Shown piece by piece: positions 41,990 through 51,289 of a stretch of 64,000 nucleotides of DNA (positions are counted from its first letter, which is position 1; each line of letters begins with the position of its first letter). A program made the translations under genes and the position numbers. Location of the stretch: NCBI GenBank assembly GCA_947447525.1, contig CANFJL010000003.1, positions 124,001-188,000 of the forward strand, in the 5' to 3' direction. This DNA comes from Flavobacteriales bacterium. GTDB lineage: Bacteria; Bacteroidota; Bacteroidia; Flavobacteriales_D; Crocinitomicaceae. Under the pieces are notes generated by a model. The model ran no database searches and was not told the DNA's origin. It saw only the letters and a list, made by a program, of their open reading frames with translations.

Positions 41990-44900
41990 TTATCGAATTA
42001 AATGCACAAAACAATGGTAATTCACATGTTCTGCACTATTTACAATTATGGTATAAACACCGTCGGTTAGTGGAGTACCACTTTGATCTTTCCCGTTCCA
42101 ATCATTTAAATAATTATCCGTTGAAAACACCAAATCTCCCCATCTATTCAAAATGCTCACACTTGTATTAGGCTTCAATCCAGCCATGAATAAAAGATCA
42201 TTCGTTCCATCTTCATTTGGAGTAATAACATTAGGAACAATAAATTCATCATATACAGAAACGAATTGAATGATGGTATCGCTACATCCATTAGGACTCG
42301 TTACTATAAGTTGAACTGGATAAACGCTTTCTACGCCAAAAGAATAAGGAATAGGGGAGTTATTGAAATTTTGACCTTCAATAGTCCAAGATTGAACATT
42401 CCAATTTCCAATTGAGGTATTGGTAAAGGTTATAATTTCATTCAAATCTGGATCGGTTGGTGAAAAAGTAAAGTTCGCAACTGGATAGGTAGGAGGTAAA
42501 ATCACGATATTGTTCAAGGTATCGGTACATCCATTTCCATTATCGGTAACAACTAAAGAATAGTTGCCAGGTCCTACATTATTGATATTCAAATTACTTT
42601 GGAAAGGCATAGTTGACCAATCATAACTATAACTTCCTGTTCCACCAGTAACTTGAAGTCCATTGATGGTTCCAAGTTGTAAACAGGTAGGTTGAATTAT
42701 ATTCAAAGTATTACTATTGATTACTGGAGGGAAGTCTTGTCCCACTGTAAAAGTTTGTGTTGCAACACAATTGTTTACATCGGTAACGGTAAAAGTATAG
42801 TTTCCAGGAGTTAAATTAGGATTACTCAAGGTACTCACATTATTAGACCAAAGTGTGGTAAGTCCAACGCCAGAAACTGTCACTCCCATAATCGAACCTA
42901 ATTGACCTTCACATCCTACATTACTCAACACCATTACAGATGTTTGAATCGTAGGTCCACCAATTGAATTTACAACTATCGGACCCAAACTATCCGTGCA
43001 ATTATTCACATCAACAACATAAAGTGTATAAGATCCTGCAGCTAAATTGATTAAGTCAATTGTAGTTGCGCTAGCGTTAGACCAAGAATAAGTATAGGGT
43101 GTTGCTCCTCCTGCAACTGTTATATTACTAATAGATCCGTTCCCTTGGCCGCAATTTTCACCAATGATAACAGGTGTATTATTGATGCTTGGTGGAGGCA
43201 TATTAATAATGTTATAGGGGCCAACTTGAGCGGTACAGCCTATTGCATCAGTAACGGTCAAGGAATAATTCCCTGCTGATAAACCGTTTTGATTCAATGT
43301 ATTTCCATTTCCAGGAGTCCAAAGATACGTTAAGCCATTTCCTGTTGTGCTGATACCCGTGATGCTTCCATTTCCTTGACCACAATGCTCAGGACTTAAT
43401 ACTAATGAATTAGTATTTACGGCTGGTCCAGCAATGTAGCTGATAACAAAAGGACCTGCAGTAACAACGCATCCATTAGCATCTGTAGCTGAAAGAGAAT
43501 AAGATCCTGCAACTAAATTCGAAAGATTAAGGGTAGTGCCCGTTGAATTCGTCCAGGTATAACTTAAGTTATTTCCTGTAGTGGTAATTCCAGCAATACT
43601 ACCAAATGTTCCAATACAACTTTGAGGAGTAAGAACCACATTCGTTGCATTTATAGTAGGAAGTGTTGCTCCAGAAATCACATAAGGTGCGGATGTACTC
43701 GAACATCCTACGGCATCTGTTACAGTTAAAGTATAGGTTCCTGCACCTGCATTGGTAAGGTTCGCGCTTGGTGTTGATACTCCGCTCCATGAATATGAGT
43801 AAGGAATCACACCACCACTTGCACTGAGTCCAGTGATTGCTCCGGGAGAGGAACAAGTAGCATTGAAAACGGCTGCATTACCAGTAATTTGAGGATTGGC
43901 TCCAACCAAAACTGTTACAGCTCTTCTAAAGCTGCCGGGACAAATACCTACATAATAGGTAGTAGTTGCAGTTAGGGTAGGTGTTGTGAAACTATTTCCA
44001 CTTCCAACAACTGTTGATCCAAAAGGAGTTGAATACCAAGTCAAAGCTCCAGAAGGAGGAACTCCAATGGTCGAAGCCGTCAAAGTCACAGATGCGCCAT
44101 TACATATAGTGTCATTAGCAGCTAGAATATCATAAAAACTAGTATTGGTTGTTGTAGTCCCAGAAGCCCCAGCGGTAGCGCCATTTGGAGGAAAATTTAC
44201 TACATGAGCAGAATTGGTCACCCCATTGATTCCACCTTGGACCAATTGAATAGGGTTTCCTCCTGTGATGGAGATTAAACCTCCTGCACCTCCGCCACCA
44301 GGTCCGTCAGCTTCCATCGTTGGACTTGAAGCAAAAAGACCAACAGAAAGCACTTGATTTCCACCATTTCCACCATTAGCTACTAAATTGAGTGTTGCGG
44401 GAAGTGTATTTACATGAGAAATATATACCGAACCACCGCCACCTGCACCACCTGCAGCATCATTTCCATATTTTAAGGTAGAAGTTTGTGGTGCAGTGAG
44501 TCCAGCCGAATTGGCATTTACACCATTAGATCCATTGGCTTCAATGGTACCTGGACCACTTATAGTTCCATAAACTTTTAAAAATGCTATTCCACCACCA
44601 CGGCCACCATTTCCGCCTTGCGTATTATTTTGATCTCCTGCACCTCCGCCGCCGCCAGCAAATATTCTTGTAGCATCTAAACTTAATGGATGTCCACCTA
44701 AGCCACCTTCTTTTCTTCTATAATCTCCATTCCAAGCAGTATTGTTTGGTCCAACGGTGAGTTCATTCTGATCACTTGTAGAACCGGAATAACCTCCACG
44801 GCCACCACCTGGACTAATTGAACCACCAAATCCAGCTCCCTCCAGATTCCATGAGGTATTATAAGTGGTGCTAGGCACTCCTTTTCCTGTGTAAGTTCCA

Positions 44901-45799
44901 GTTCCAACGTTGGAACCACCACCACCACCGGCATTATGATTTCCACCACCACCACCACCATTTGCAGGTGCTGATTTACAATATCTTGAATATATGGCAT
45001 CGTATTCCGCATAGAATCCTGCAATGCCTTCACCTTTTTCTGCTCCTTGTGTAGCGACATGTGAAGCACAGAAACCAATATTATTAACACTTCCTGGAGG
45101 CGCTCCAAGGGTATTATCTTCTGTTACACCACCTCTGAATCCTGCTCCAGTAGCACTAATTTTACTTCCTGTATTGAATAAAAGTGTACCGTTTATCTCT
45201 GCTGCTACTACGCCACCTGTTGTTCCATTCCAAAGTGCAGGAACGGCAGACATATTAGCATTCAGTGTAAGATTTATAAATCTAGGTACTCTTACGATTT
45301 GAACATGTCCACTTGCTGTATATAAATTGCTCAAGGGACACATAAGATTAATAGTTGTTGTACCTGTTAAAGATTTAACTTCTGCCAATTCGAATTTTCC
45401 TGCATTGTTATAGTTTAAAATTTCCCCCCATAAATCTTGAAAAGAAGACCAGTCATTCAAATGACCAATTGGAGTAGTGTAAGGACCCCAATACAATCCA
45501 CCAGAAGTTACATACTCATTGGCTGCATAGGTATCAACATTTAAACTAGCTCCTTGCATTTGTATGATTAATATTAAATCACCCGGAACAAGATTGCTGG
45601 TATATATTCCGCCTTGTAAAGCATTGCTTGCTACAGTTATTACAGAAGCACCCGCTGTTGTATTTGCAGTTAAATTAGTGTAGCTATTGATAATGGCATT
45701 TGCTGTGGTAATGGTATAATTTCCATCTTTTCCTCGTTGAGCAAACGCATTTGTTAAGGATAGGAATGAAATAAGAATAAAAAGAGAGATTTGTTTCAT
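41990..45799 (-). CDS. Giant SprB-repeat protein with T9SS type B (gliding-associated) C-terminal domain
   Basis: 1269 residues. A signal peptide (MKQISLFILISFLSLTNAFAQ) precedes a globular segment and a Gly-rich region of about 270 residues (GGGGGGNHNAGGGGGSN, GGAGGGGSVYIS). Next comes an Ig-like module (ICNGASVTLTASTIGVPP), then about seven SprB-type repeats of about 70 residues with the core 'Y(S/T)LTVTDA.GC' (e.g. AGTYTLTVTDAVGCSS). After a PKD-like segment the CHU_C type B domain ends the protein (FIVPNVITPNEDGTNDLLFM, VSILNRWGDLVFST, LTDGVYTIIV). It is expected to be exported by T9SS and displayed or released as an adhesin. A -7-like word (TATCTTTA) lies at 45831-45824. Confidence 0.92.
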   Translation of the reverse strand: MKQISLFILISFLSLTNAFAQRGKDGNYTITTANAIINSYTNLTANTTAGASVITVASNALQGGIYTSNLVPGDLILIIQMQGASLNVDTYAANEYVTSGGLYWGPYTTPIGHLNDWSSFQDLWGEILNYNNAGKFELAEVKSLTGTTTINLMCPLSNLYTASGHVQIVRVPRFINLTLNANMSAVPALWNGTTGGVVAAEINGTLLFNTGSKISATGAGFRGGVTEDNTLGAPPGSVNNIGFCASHVATQGAEKGEGIAGFYAEYDAIYSRYCKSAPANGGGGGGNHNAGGGGGSNVGTGTYTGKGVPSTTYNTSWNLEGAGFGGSISPGGGRGGYSGSTSDQNELTVGPNNTAWNGDYRRKEGGLGGHPLSLDATRIFAGGGGGAGDQNNTQGGNGGRGGGIAFLKVYGTISGPGTIEANGSNGVNANSAGLTAPQTSTLKYGNDAAGGAGGGGSVYISHVNTLPATLNLVANGGNGGNQVLSVGLFASSPTMEADGPGGGGAGGLISITGGNPIQLVQGGINGVTNSAHVVNFPPNGATAGASGTTTTNTSFYDILAANDTICNGASVTLTASTIGVPPSGALTWYSTPFGSTVVGSGNSFTTPTLTATTTYYVGICPGSFRRAVTVLVGANPQITGNAAVFNATCSSPGAITGLSASGGVIPYSYSWSGVSTPSANLTNAGAGTYTLTVTDAVGCSSTSAPYVISGATLPTINATNVVLTPQSCIGTFGSIAGITTTGNNLSYTWTNSTGTTLNLSNLVAGSYSLSATDANGCVVTAGPFVISYIAGPAVNTNSLVLSPEHCGQGNGSITGISTTGNGLTYLWTPGNGNTLNQNGLSAGNYSLTVTDAIGCTAQVGPYNIINMPPPSINNTPVIIGENCGQGNGSISNITVAGGATPYTYSWSNASATTIDLINLAAGSYTLYVVDVNNCTDSLGPIVVNSIGGPTIQTSVMVLSNVGCEGQLGSIMGVTVSGVGLTTLWSNNVSTLSNPNLTPGNYTFTVTDVNNCVATQTFTVGQDFPPVINSNTLNIIQPTCLQLGTINGLQVTGGTGSYSYDWSTMPFQSNLNINNVGPGNYSLVVTDNGNGCTDTLNNIVILPPTYPVANFTFSPTDPDLNEIITFTNTSIGNWNVQSWTIEGQNFNNSPIPYSFGVESVYPVQLIVTSPNGCSDTIIQFVSVYDEFIVPNVITPNEDGTNDLLFMAGLKPNTSVSILNRWGDLVFSTDNYLNDWNGKDQSGTPLTDGVYTIIVNSAEHVNYHCFVHLIR

Positions 45800-45823
45800 G
45801 ATATTATTTTGCTTTTAGACGCA

Positions 45824-45831
45824 TAAAGATA
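45824..45831 (-). promoter_or_regulatory. Possible -7 element for the SprB-repeat gene
   Basis: On the minus strand TATCTTTA differs from TAnnTTTG only at the last base and lies 24 bases before the ATG. Confidence 0.3.
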
Positions 45832-45855
45832 CTATTTCGTTGTTTTATTTTGTAA

Positions 45856-46644
45856 TTAATTGTCTTGGTTAACGGATATTCCTGATAAACATTTCCAATG
45901 ACCTAATTGTTTTTTGAAATCCATTAATTCCCTGCTTTTAGAAACATCAGATTCGCGATCAGGACGCTCGTGAAATAAATGAAATTGAATTGCTTTAAAT
46001 CGCATGGTAAAAGCTTCCATCCCCATTGCCTTTGCGCGCCATTCAATATCTGAGTCTTCTCCATAGCCAGGCAGACTATATTCAGTGTCAAATCCATTCA
46101 ACAACATTAAATCTGATTTACACCAACCCATATTACAGCCAATTAATTTTGGTTCAGATAGCAATTTATTGGATAGACAAGGCGCATAAAGTCTTTCTTC
46201 AATGCGTTTTGTTTTATTTTTGAAGAGGTCGATTAAACTTGGATTTGTTTCTGGATGAGCTATTAATTTCAAAGAAGTTATTGGATCTAAATCTAAGCGT
46301 CTTCCAGCACAAAACCTTCCTTTTTTAAAGTGCTTATTATAATTTTTAACAAAATGTCTGTGCACTACACAATCACCGTCAATGAATATGATTTTGTCAT
46401 ATTTTGATTTAAGAATTGCCTTATTTAAAATTAAATTTTTTCTAAATCCAAGATCCTCTTGCTGCAATAATTGAATATCTAGCTTTTCTGTAAATTGATT
46501 CAATGTTAGTAGAATATTTTGATCGTCAGCGTCTTGAGCAATACATACTTCAAAATCCTTATAACTTTGATTGCATAAGGAATTAAGCACACTATTCAAG
46601 GCAGTATACTCTTTATAAACACAAACAATAACGGATATTGACAT
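45856..46644 (-). CDS. Glycosyltransferase GT2 family
   Basis: 262 residues. The GT-A start SISVIVCVYKEYTALNSVLNSLCNQSYKDFEVCIAQDADD is followed by the metal-binding KIIFIDGDCVVHRHFVKNY. A second conserved block follows, CNMGWCKSDLMLLNGFDTEYSLPGYGEDSDIEWRAKAMGM, typical of the GT2/GT27 'galactosyltransferase-like' C-terminal domain. HLFHERPDRESD follows. It is away from the main polysaccharide locus, on the minus strand, 8 bp after the YkgJ-type gene, and may act in LPS core or protein glycosylation. The donor is unknown. Confidence 0.88.
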   Translation of the reverse strand: MSISVIVCVYKEYTALNSVLNSLCNQSYKDFEVCIAQDADDQNILLTLNQFTEKLDIQLLQQEDLGFRKNLILNKAILKSKYDKIIFIDGDCVVHRHFVKNYNKHFKKGRFCAGRRLDLDPITSLKLIAHPETNPSLIDLFKNKTKRIEERLYAPCLSNKLLSEPKLIGCNMGWCKSDLMLLNGFDTEYSLPGYGEDSDIEWRAKAMGMEAFTMRFKAIQFHLFHERPDRESDVSKSRELMDFKKQLGHWKCLSGISVNQDN

Positions 46645-46652
46645 CTATAAAT

Positions 46653-47147
46653 TTATTTAATTTTCAATTGCTCTACAATTCGAGCAACTGCTGGACAAAT
46701 CATGGTATTGGTCGCTGTTAACTCTAAGATTTGATACATATTTTTTCTATTGGTATGCGGGTATTCTCGGCAGGCCAAAGGTCGGTATTCATAGATGTTG
46801 CAAGTATTGTCTGATTCGAGAAAAGCGCAAGGTGAACTTTGCAATACATAATCTCGATCTTCATCTATTCTCAAATATTGAGCAATAAATGCAGCTTCTT
46901 TAACGCGTAAATGTTTTGCAATTCTTTTTATGTCTGTATCTCTAAAAATAGGACTGGTTGTTTTGCAGCAATTCCCACAATTCAAACAATCAGTTTTTTT
47001 GAATTCGGCATCATGAGCTTTTTGAAAAACAGCATCAAGTTGTTTCGTGCTCTTCATTTTTTGAAGAAATTTTAAATTCTCAAGCTTATTCTTAGTCGCG
47101 AGTTCTAAGGATTCAAGATCTACTGATCGTAAGTTAGTGGAATTCAA
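46653..47147 (-). CDS. YkgJ-family cysteine-cluster protein
   Basis: 164 residues. The Cys pattern DCLNCGNCCKTTSP, then CAFLESDNTCNIYEYRPLACREYPH, matches YkgJ/UPF0153 proteins, probable zinc- or iron-sulfur-binding proteins of unknown role. There is no signal peptide. It overlaps the DUF3817 gene by 4 bp and precedes the glycosyltransferase by 8 bp, forming a short minus-strand operon with uvrB upstream. Confidence 0.88.
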   Translation of the reverse strand: MNSTNLRSVDLESLELATKNKLENLKFLQKMKSTKQLDAVFQKAHDAEFKKTDCLNCGNCCKTTSPIFRDTDIKRIAKHLRVKEAAFIAQYLRIDEDRDYVLQSSPCAFLESDNTCNIYEYRPLACREYPHTNRKNMYQILELTATNTMICPAVARIVEQLKIK

Positions 47148-47428
47148 TTTAAGTATTTTTTATCAAAGTAAAAGGTCCCAAAGGGAAGCAAAGATGCTAT
47201 AAGCCCTAGCAGCGTTATTTTATAATTCCATTTTTTATTTACAGCTACCAAAATTACAAAAACACAGTAAGCCATAAATAATATTCCATGTGCCATTCCA
47301 ATAGGATACAAAAGTTTTTTGTAAAGGACTAAATTATTGGGTTTAACCAGTAGCATATTACAAAAAAGCACCAAATAGGAAATTCCTTCTCCGATGGCTA
47401 AAAATCTAAGTTGTTTTAATAAGTTCAT
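47144..47428 (-). CDS. DUF3817 small membrane protein
   Basis: 94 residues with three predicted membrane helices: FLAIGEGISYLVLFCNMLLV, GMAHGILFMAYCVFVILVAV and ITLLGLIASLLPFGTFYF. The pattern 'GEGISYLVL ... P.G..HG.LF..Y' is that of DUF3817. The function is unknown. It overlaps the ends of uvrB and the YkgJ-type gene by 4 bp on each side, so it is translated from the uvrB transcript. Confidence 0.87.
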   Translation of the reverse strand: MNLLKQLRFLAIGEGISYLVLFCNMLLVKPNNLVLYKKLLYPIGMAHGILFMAYCVFVILVAVNKKWNYKITLLGLIASLLPFGTFYFDKKYLN

Positions 47429-49446
47429 TTTTCTAATAGTTTTTCAAGTTCGATATGTTGGTCTCTAAAATGCGCAGCTTGAATAAAATCTAAATCTTTC
47501 GCAGCTTTTTCCATTTGTTTTTTTAATGCTTTCATTACATCTTTCAATTGTTTTTGATCACCATAAAAAGTAGGGGATTCTGCGGCCAATTGTTTTACTT
47601 CCTCAATTTCTTGCGCCATATTTCGGGTTAAATAATCTCCATCAGCGACTTTAGTAGATTGCATAATCTTATCCGTTGATTTATTCAATGCGGTAGGCTG
47701 AATATTATGCTCCAGATTATATTCTATTTGCATCGTGCGTCTTCTGGCAGTTTCATCAATGGTACGCTGCATTGACTTGGTCATTTTATCGGCATACATG
47801 ATCACTTTTCCATTAATATTTCTAGCGGCCCTCCCAACGGTTTGAACAAGGGAGCGCTCATTGCGCAGAAAACCTTCCTTATCTGCATCTAAAATAGCAA
47901 CCAAAGAAACCTCAGGTAAATCCAGTCCTTCCCTCAATAAATTTACACCAATTAAAACATCGAAAGTCCCTAAGCGCAATTGCCTTAAAATTTCAACTCT
48001 TTCAATAGTGACAATTTCACTGTGAATATAACGGCATTTGATACCGAGTTTGTCCAGATATTTTTGCAATTCCTCTGCCATTCTTTTCGTCAAGGTCGTC
48101 ACTAATGTTCTGTCTCCAGCAGCAACGCGCTCTTGAATGGCATCTATTAAATCATCAATTTGATGCTTACTGGTTCTCACTTCAATGATGGGATCTAGAA
48201 GTCCAGTCGGTCGAATTAACTGTTCAATAATTACACCTTCTGATTTTTCCATTTCATAGTCTGCCGGAGTTGCAGAAACATAAATTGTTTGATGCATCAT
48301 GCCTTCAAATTCCTCAAATTTTAAGGGACGGTTATCAATTGCAGCTTGCAAGCGAAATCCGTAATCCACTAAATTAATTTTTCGAGCCCGATCTCCTCCA
48401 TACATTCCTCGAACTTGAGGCAAGGTAACATGACTTTCATCCACCACTAATAAATAATCTTCTGGAAAATAATCTAACAAGCAAAAGGGTCTTTCTCCAG
48501 GTTGACGCTGGTCAAAATATCTAGAATAATTTTCAATTCCCGAGCAATATCCGAGTTCTCGAATCATTTCAAGGTCGTAATTCACTCTGTCATCTAGTCG
48601 TTTCGATTCTTCTAATTTTCCGTCCTTTTTAAAATTTTCAACCTGTTCCACCAAATCATCTTGAATTTGGATAATAGATTGTCTAGTATTTTCTGGACTT
48701 GAGACAAATAAATTGGCAGGGAATAAATGAAGCTGTTCAAATTTTTCAAGATGATGCTTGCTGATCGGTTCGATGGCACTTATTCTTTCAATTTCATCAC
48801 CAAAAAACTCAATTCTTATGGCATGGTCTGCATAGGCTAAATAAATATCAACCGTATCACCAATTACTTTGAAGGTTCCTCTTTTGAATTCTTCTCCAGC
48901 GCGTGAATATAGATTTTCAACCAATCGGTGTAAAAATTGATTTCTTGGAATAATTTGACCAACATTAATTTCAATGATACTATTTCTAAATTCAACAGGA
49001 TTTCCAATTCCATAAATGCAAGAAACTGATGCTACTATGATGACATCTCTTCTGCCAGATAATAATGCTGAAGTAGCCGAAAGTCTTAACTTCTCAATTT
49101 CATCATTTATTTGCAGGTCCTTTTCAATATAGGTATTGGTGACCGGTAAATAGGCTTCGGGTTGATAATAATCATAGTAAGATACAAAATACTCTACCGC
49201 ATTATGTGGAAAAAATTGCTTGAATTCACCATATAATTGAGCTGCCAATGTTTTGTTATGAGATAGAATTAAAGTAGGTCGATTGGTCTGTTGAATGACA
49301 TTGGCAATGGAAAATGTCTTGCCACTTCCTGTAACACCAAGCAAAGTCTGATGCTCGATTCCTTGACCAAGACCCTCAACTAATTGTCGAATAGCTTCTG
49401 GTTGGTCCCCTGTAGGTTTATAATCGGAAATGAGTTCAAAATCCAT
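47425..49446 (-). CDS. uvrB: Excinuclease ABC subunit B
   Basis: 673 residues, the usual UvrB size. A damage-verifying helicase-like subunit of nucleotide excision repair. Walker A is GVTGSGKT (37-44), the beta-hairpin that probes DNA is YYDYYQPEAYLP (90-101), the DEAD-like box is VVDESHVT, and the helicase C-terminal motifs include GVNLLREGLDLPEVSLVAILDADKEGFLR and RNERSLVQTVGRAARN. The C-terminal UVR motif (MEKAAKDLDFIQAAHFRDQ) binds UvrC. A TATCTTTA word ends 4 bases before the ATG, so the transcript may be almost leaderless. It heads a minus-strand run with three small genes. Confidence 0.98.
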   Translation of the reverse strand: MDFELISDYKPTGDQPEAIRQLVEGLGQGIEHQTLLGVTGSGKTFSIANVIQQTNRPTLILSHNKTLAAQLYGEFKQFFPHNAVEYFVSYYDYYQPEAYLPVTNTYIEKDLQINDEIEKLRLSATSALLSGRRDVIIVASVSCIYGIGNPVEFRNSIIEINVGQIIPRNQFLHRLVENLYSRAGEEFKRGTFKVIGDTVDIYLAYADHAIRIEFFGDEIERISAIEPISKHHLEKFEQLHLFPANLFVSSPENTRQSIIQIQDDLVEQVENFKKDGKLEESKRLDDRVNYDLEMIRELGYCSGIENYSRYFDQRQPGERPFCLLDYFPEDYLLVVDESHVTLPQVRGMYGGDRARKINLVDYGFRLQAAIDNRPLKFEEFEGMMHQTIYVSATPADYEMEKSEGVIIEQLIRPTGLLDPIIEVRTSKHQIDDLIDAIQERVAAGDRTLVTTLTKRMAEELQKYLDKLGIKCRYIHSEIVTIERVEILRQLRLGTFDVLIGVNLLREGLDLPEVSLVAILDADKEGFLRNERSLVQTVGRAARNINGKVIMYADKMTKSMQRTIDETARRRTMQIEYNLEHNIQPTALNKSTDKIMQSTKVADGDYLTRNMAQEIEEVKQLAAESPTFYGDQKQLKDVMKALKKQMEKAAKDLDFIQAAHFRDQHIELEKLLEK

Positions 49447-49568
49447 GGGGTAAAGATATTAATAAGAAATTCATTGCGCCGCAGTAAAATCTGATAAATT
49501 AACATTTGATATGTTCCGTTTTTTGAAATAAAATTCTAATAAGCGCTCACTCTTTCTATTTCCTTGAT

Positions 49569-49576
49569 TACTTTTG
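49569..49576 (+). promoter_or_regulatory. lhgO: Putative -7 element of lhgO (TACTTTTG)
   Basis: TACTTTTG matches TAnnTTTG exactly and overlaps the region of a TTG (49564) that could be misread as the start. It ends 14 bases before the ATG at 49591. Confidence 0.55.
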
Positions 49577-49590
49577 TAAAAATAATTTCA

Positions 49591-50805
49591 ATGAAATTTG
49601 ATATCGCAGTAATTGGTGGCGGGATTGTAGGAGCAGCAACATTCTATAAATTACAGTTACACAACCCTCAATTAACCATCGCCTTGTTTGAGAAAGAGGA
49701 TCTTTTAGCAGATCATCAAACTGGACACAATTCAGGTGTAATTCATTCAGGTTTGTATTATAAACCAGGTTCTTTAAAAGCGCGAAATTGTATCGAAGGC
49801 CGTAAAGAATTGGTTGCCTTTGCTAAAAAGTATGATATTCCTCACGATGTTTGCGGCAAAGTTGTAGTAGCTACTGATGAAAGTGAATTAGCCAATATGG
49901 AGCGCATTTATCAGACAGGTTTACAGAATGAAATAGAAGGTCTTGCAAAAATTACTGCTGCTCAAGTAAAAGAAATTGAACCTCATGTGGAATGTATTGC
50001 AGGATTAGTAGTCCCTTGTACTGGTATTATTGATTTTCGTGCAGCTACAAGAAAAATGGTAGCATTGGCTTTGGAGATCAATCCTAAGAGTAAATTATTT
50101 CTTTCGCATGAAGTAAAAGACATTCAAAAACAAGCTGACAGTAGTATTGTTTTGACAAATAAGGGTGATTTTGAAGCGCGTTATTTAGTTTTTTGTGCTG
50201 GATTGCAAGCAGATCGCTTGGCAAGAAAGGATGGTGTCAATTTAAAAGAACAAGTGGTAGGGTTTAGAGGTGACTATTATGAATTAACTCCTGCTGCTAA
50301 AGAAAAAGTAAAGCATTTAATTTACCCAGTTCCCAATCCAGACTTTCCGTTTTTAGGAGTGCATTTTACTCGAATGACAGATGGGGAAATTGAGTGTGGG
50401 CCCAATGCTGTATTTACCTTTAAGAGAGAAGGATATGGCAAAACTGATTTTTCCTTGAAAGATACCTGGGATGCCTTAACTTATCGGGGAACTTGGCGTT
50501 TATTTTTTAGTAATATTTCTTTTGGAATCAATGAATACCGTAGGGCATTTTCAAAAAAATTATTTCTTAAAACCCTTCAAAGAATTATTCCAAGTCTTAC
50601 CATGGATGACATTCATCCCGGAAGAGCAGGCGTGAGGGCTTTATTGTTGGCTCAGGATGGAGATACTAAGGATGATTTTAGAATAGAATACCATGGAAAT
50701 TCAATTCATGTTCTGAATGCTCCTTCACCAGCAGCTACGGCATCTTTAGCTATTGGATCTTATATAGCAGAAGCAGCTGACCAACATTTTAAATTGAAGG
50801 TTTAG
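49591..50805 (+). CDS. lhgO: L-2-hydroxyglutarate oxidase
   Basis: 404 residues from the ATG at 49591; the upstream TTG frame adds nine residues that overlap a promoter. This FAD enzyme of the DAO family oxidises L-2-hydroxyglutarate to 2-oxoglutarate. The N-terminal motif is KFDIAVIGGGIVGAATFYKL (GGGIVG 9-14), and HNSGVIHSGLYYKPGSLKARNC and CGKVVVATDE are LhgO signatures. EVVGFRGDYYEL-like QVVGFRGDYYELTPA and FLGVHFTRMTDGEIECGPNAVF follow. It converges with the MscS-like gene (4 bp overlap). Confidence 0.94.
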   Translation: MKFDIAVIGGGIVGAATFYKLQLHNPQLTIALFEKEDLLADHQTGHNSGVIHSGLYYKPGSLKARNCIEGRKELVAFAKKYDIPHDVCGKVVVATDESELANMERIYQTGLQNEIEGLAKITAAQVKEIEPHVECIAGLVVPCTGIIDFRAATRKMVALALEINPKSKLFLSHEVKDIQKQADSSIVLTNKGDFEARYLVFCAGLQADRLARKDGVNLKEQVVGFRGDYYELTPAAKEKVKHLIYPVPNPDFPFLGVHFTRMTDGEIECGPNAVFTFKREGYGKTDFSLKDTWDALTYRGTWRLFFSNISFGINEYRRAFSKKLFLKTLQRIIPSLTMDDIHPGRAGVRALLLAQDGDTKDDFRIEYHGNSIHVLNAPSPAATASLAIGSYIAEAADQHFKLKV

Positions 50806-51284
50806 TTTTTAACTACAATGGTTTTTTGAAGCGCTACAGATGTTGGGATGGTAATTAATTCATCCGCTTCTGTTTTGATGTAAAGAAAATAAAAGGAAAT
50901 ATCTACCAATTTCCCTTCTATATCATACTCTTTATCCAATACTCTGATGTTTTGTCCAATCTTAACAGGGTGATTAAAAAATAAGATTAAACTAGAAGTG
51001 ATATTGGATAAAATCGACCATTGAGCAAAAAAGGCAATGCCCATCACTGTAATTACAGAGGTAATAAAAACCATCAATTGATTTTTATTGATATTCCAGA
51101 TTCCTGCAAGAGCTGTTAGAACAAAAAGTAACAGAAAAAGATTGATTATTCTAATGGTTATTTTCTTTCTTTTGACATCAAAATCAATTCGACTTAAAAT
51201 TCTATTTACTGCGGATCCAGAGAAAATTTTAACTACGATAACAATAACACCTAAAATACCAGTCTCAATAATTTGAAAATTCAT
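50802..51284 (-). CDS. Short MscS-like mechanosensitive channel-fold protein
   Basis: 160 residues. The N-terminus has one or two membrane helices (ILGVIVIVVKIFSG, IINLFLLLFVLTALAGIWNI), then the MscS pore-like helix ITSVITVMGIAFFAQWSILSNITSSLILFF and the beta domain start HPVKIGQNIRVLDKEYDIEGKLVDISFYFLYIKTEADELITIPTSVAL. It stops right there, lacking the C-terminal cytoplasmic cage of full MscS (usually >250 residues). It may be a minimal channel or an incomplete copy. The next gene, mazG, is 5 bp upstream on the same strand. Confidence 0.8.
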   Translation of the reverse strand: MNFQIIETGILGVIVIVVKIFSGSAVNRILSRIDFDVKRKKITIRIINLFLLLFVLTALAGIWNINKNQLMVFITSVITVMGIAFFAQWSILSNITSSLILFFNHPVKIGQNIRVLDKEYDIEGKLVDISFYFLYIKTEADELITIPTSVALQKTIVVKN

Positions 51285-51289
51285 ATTAT

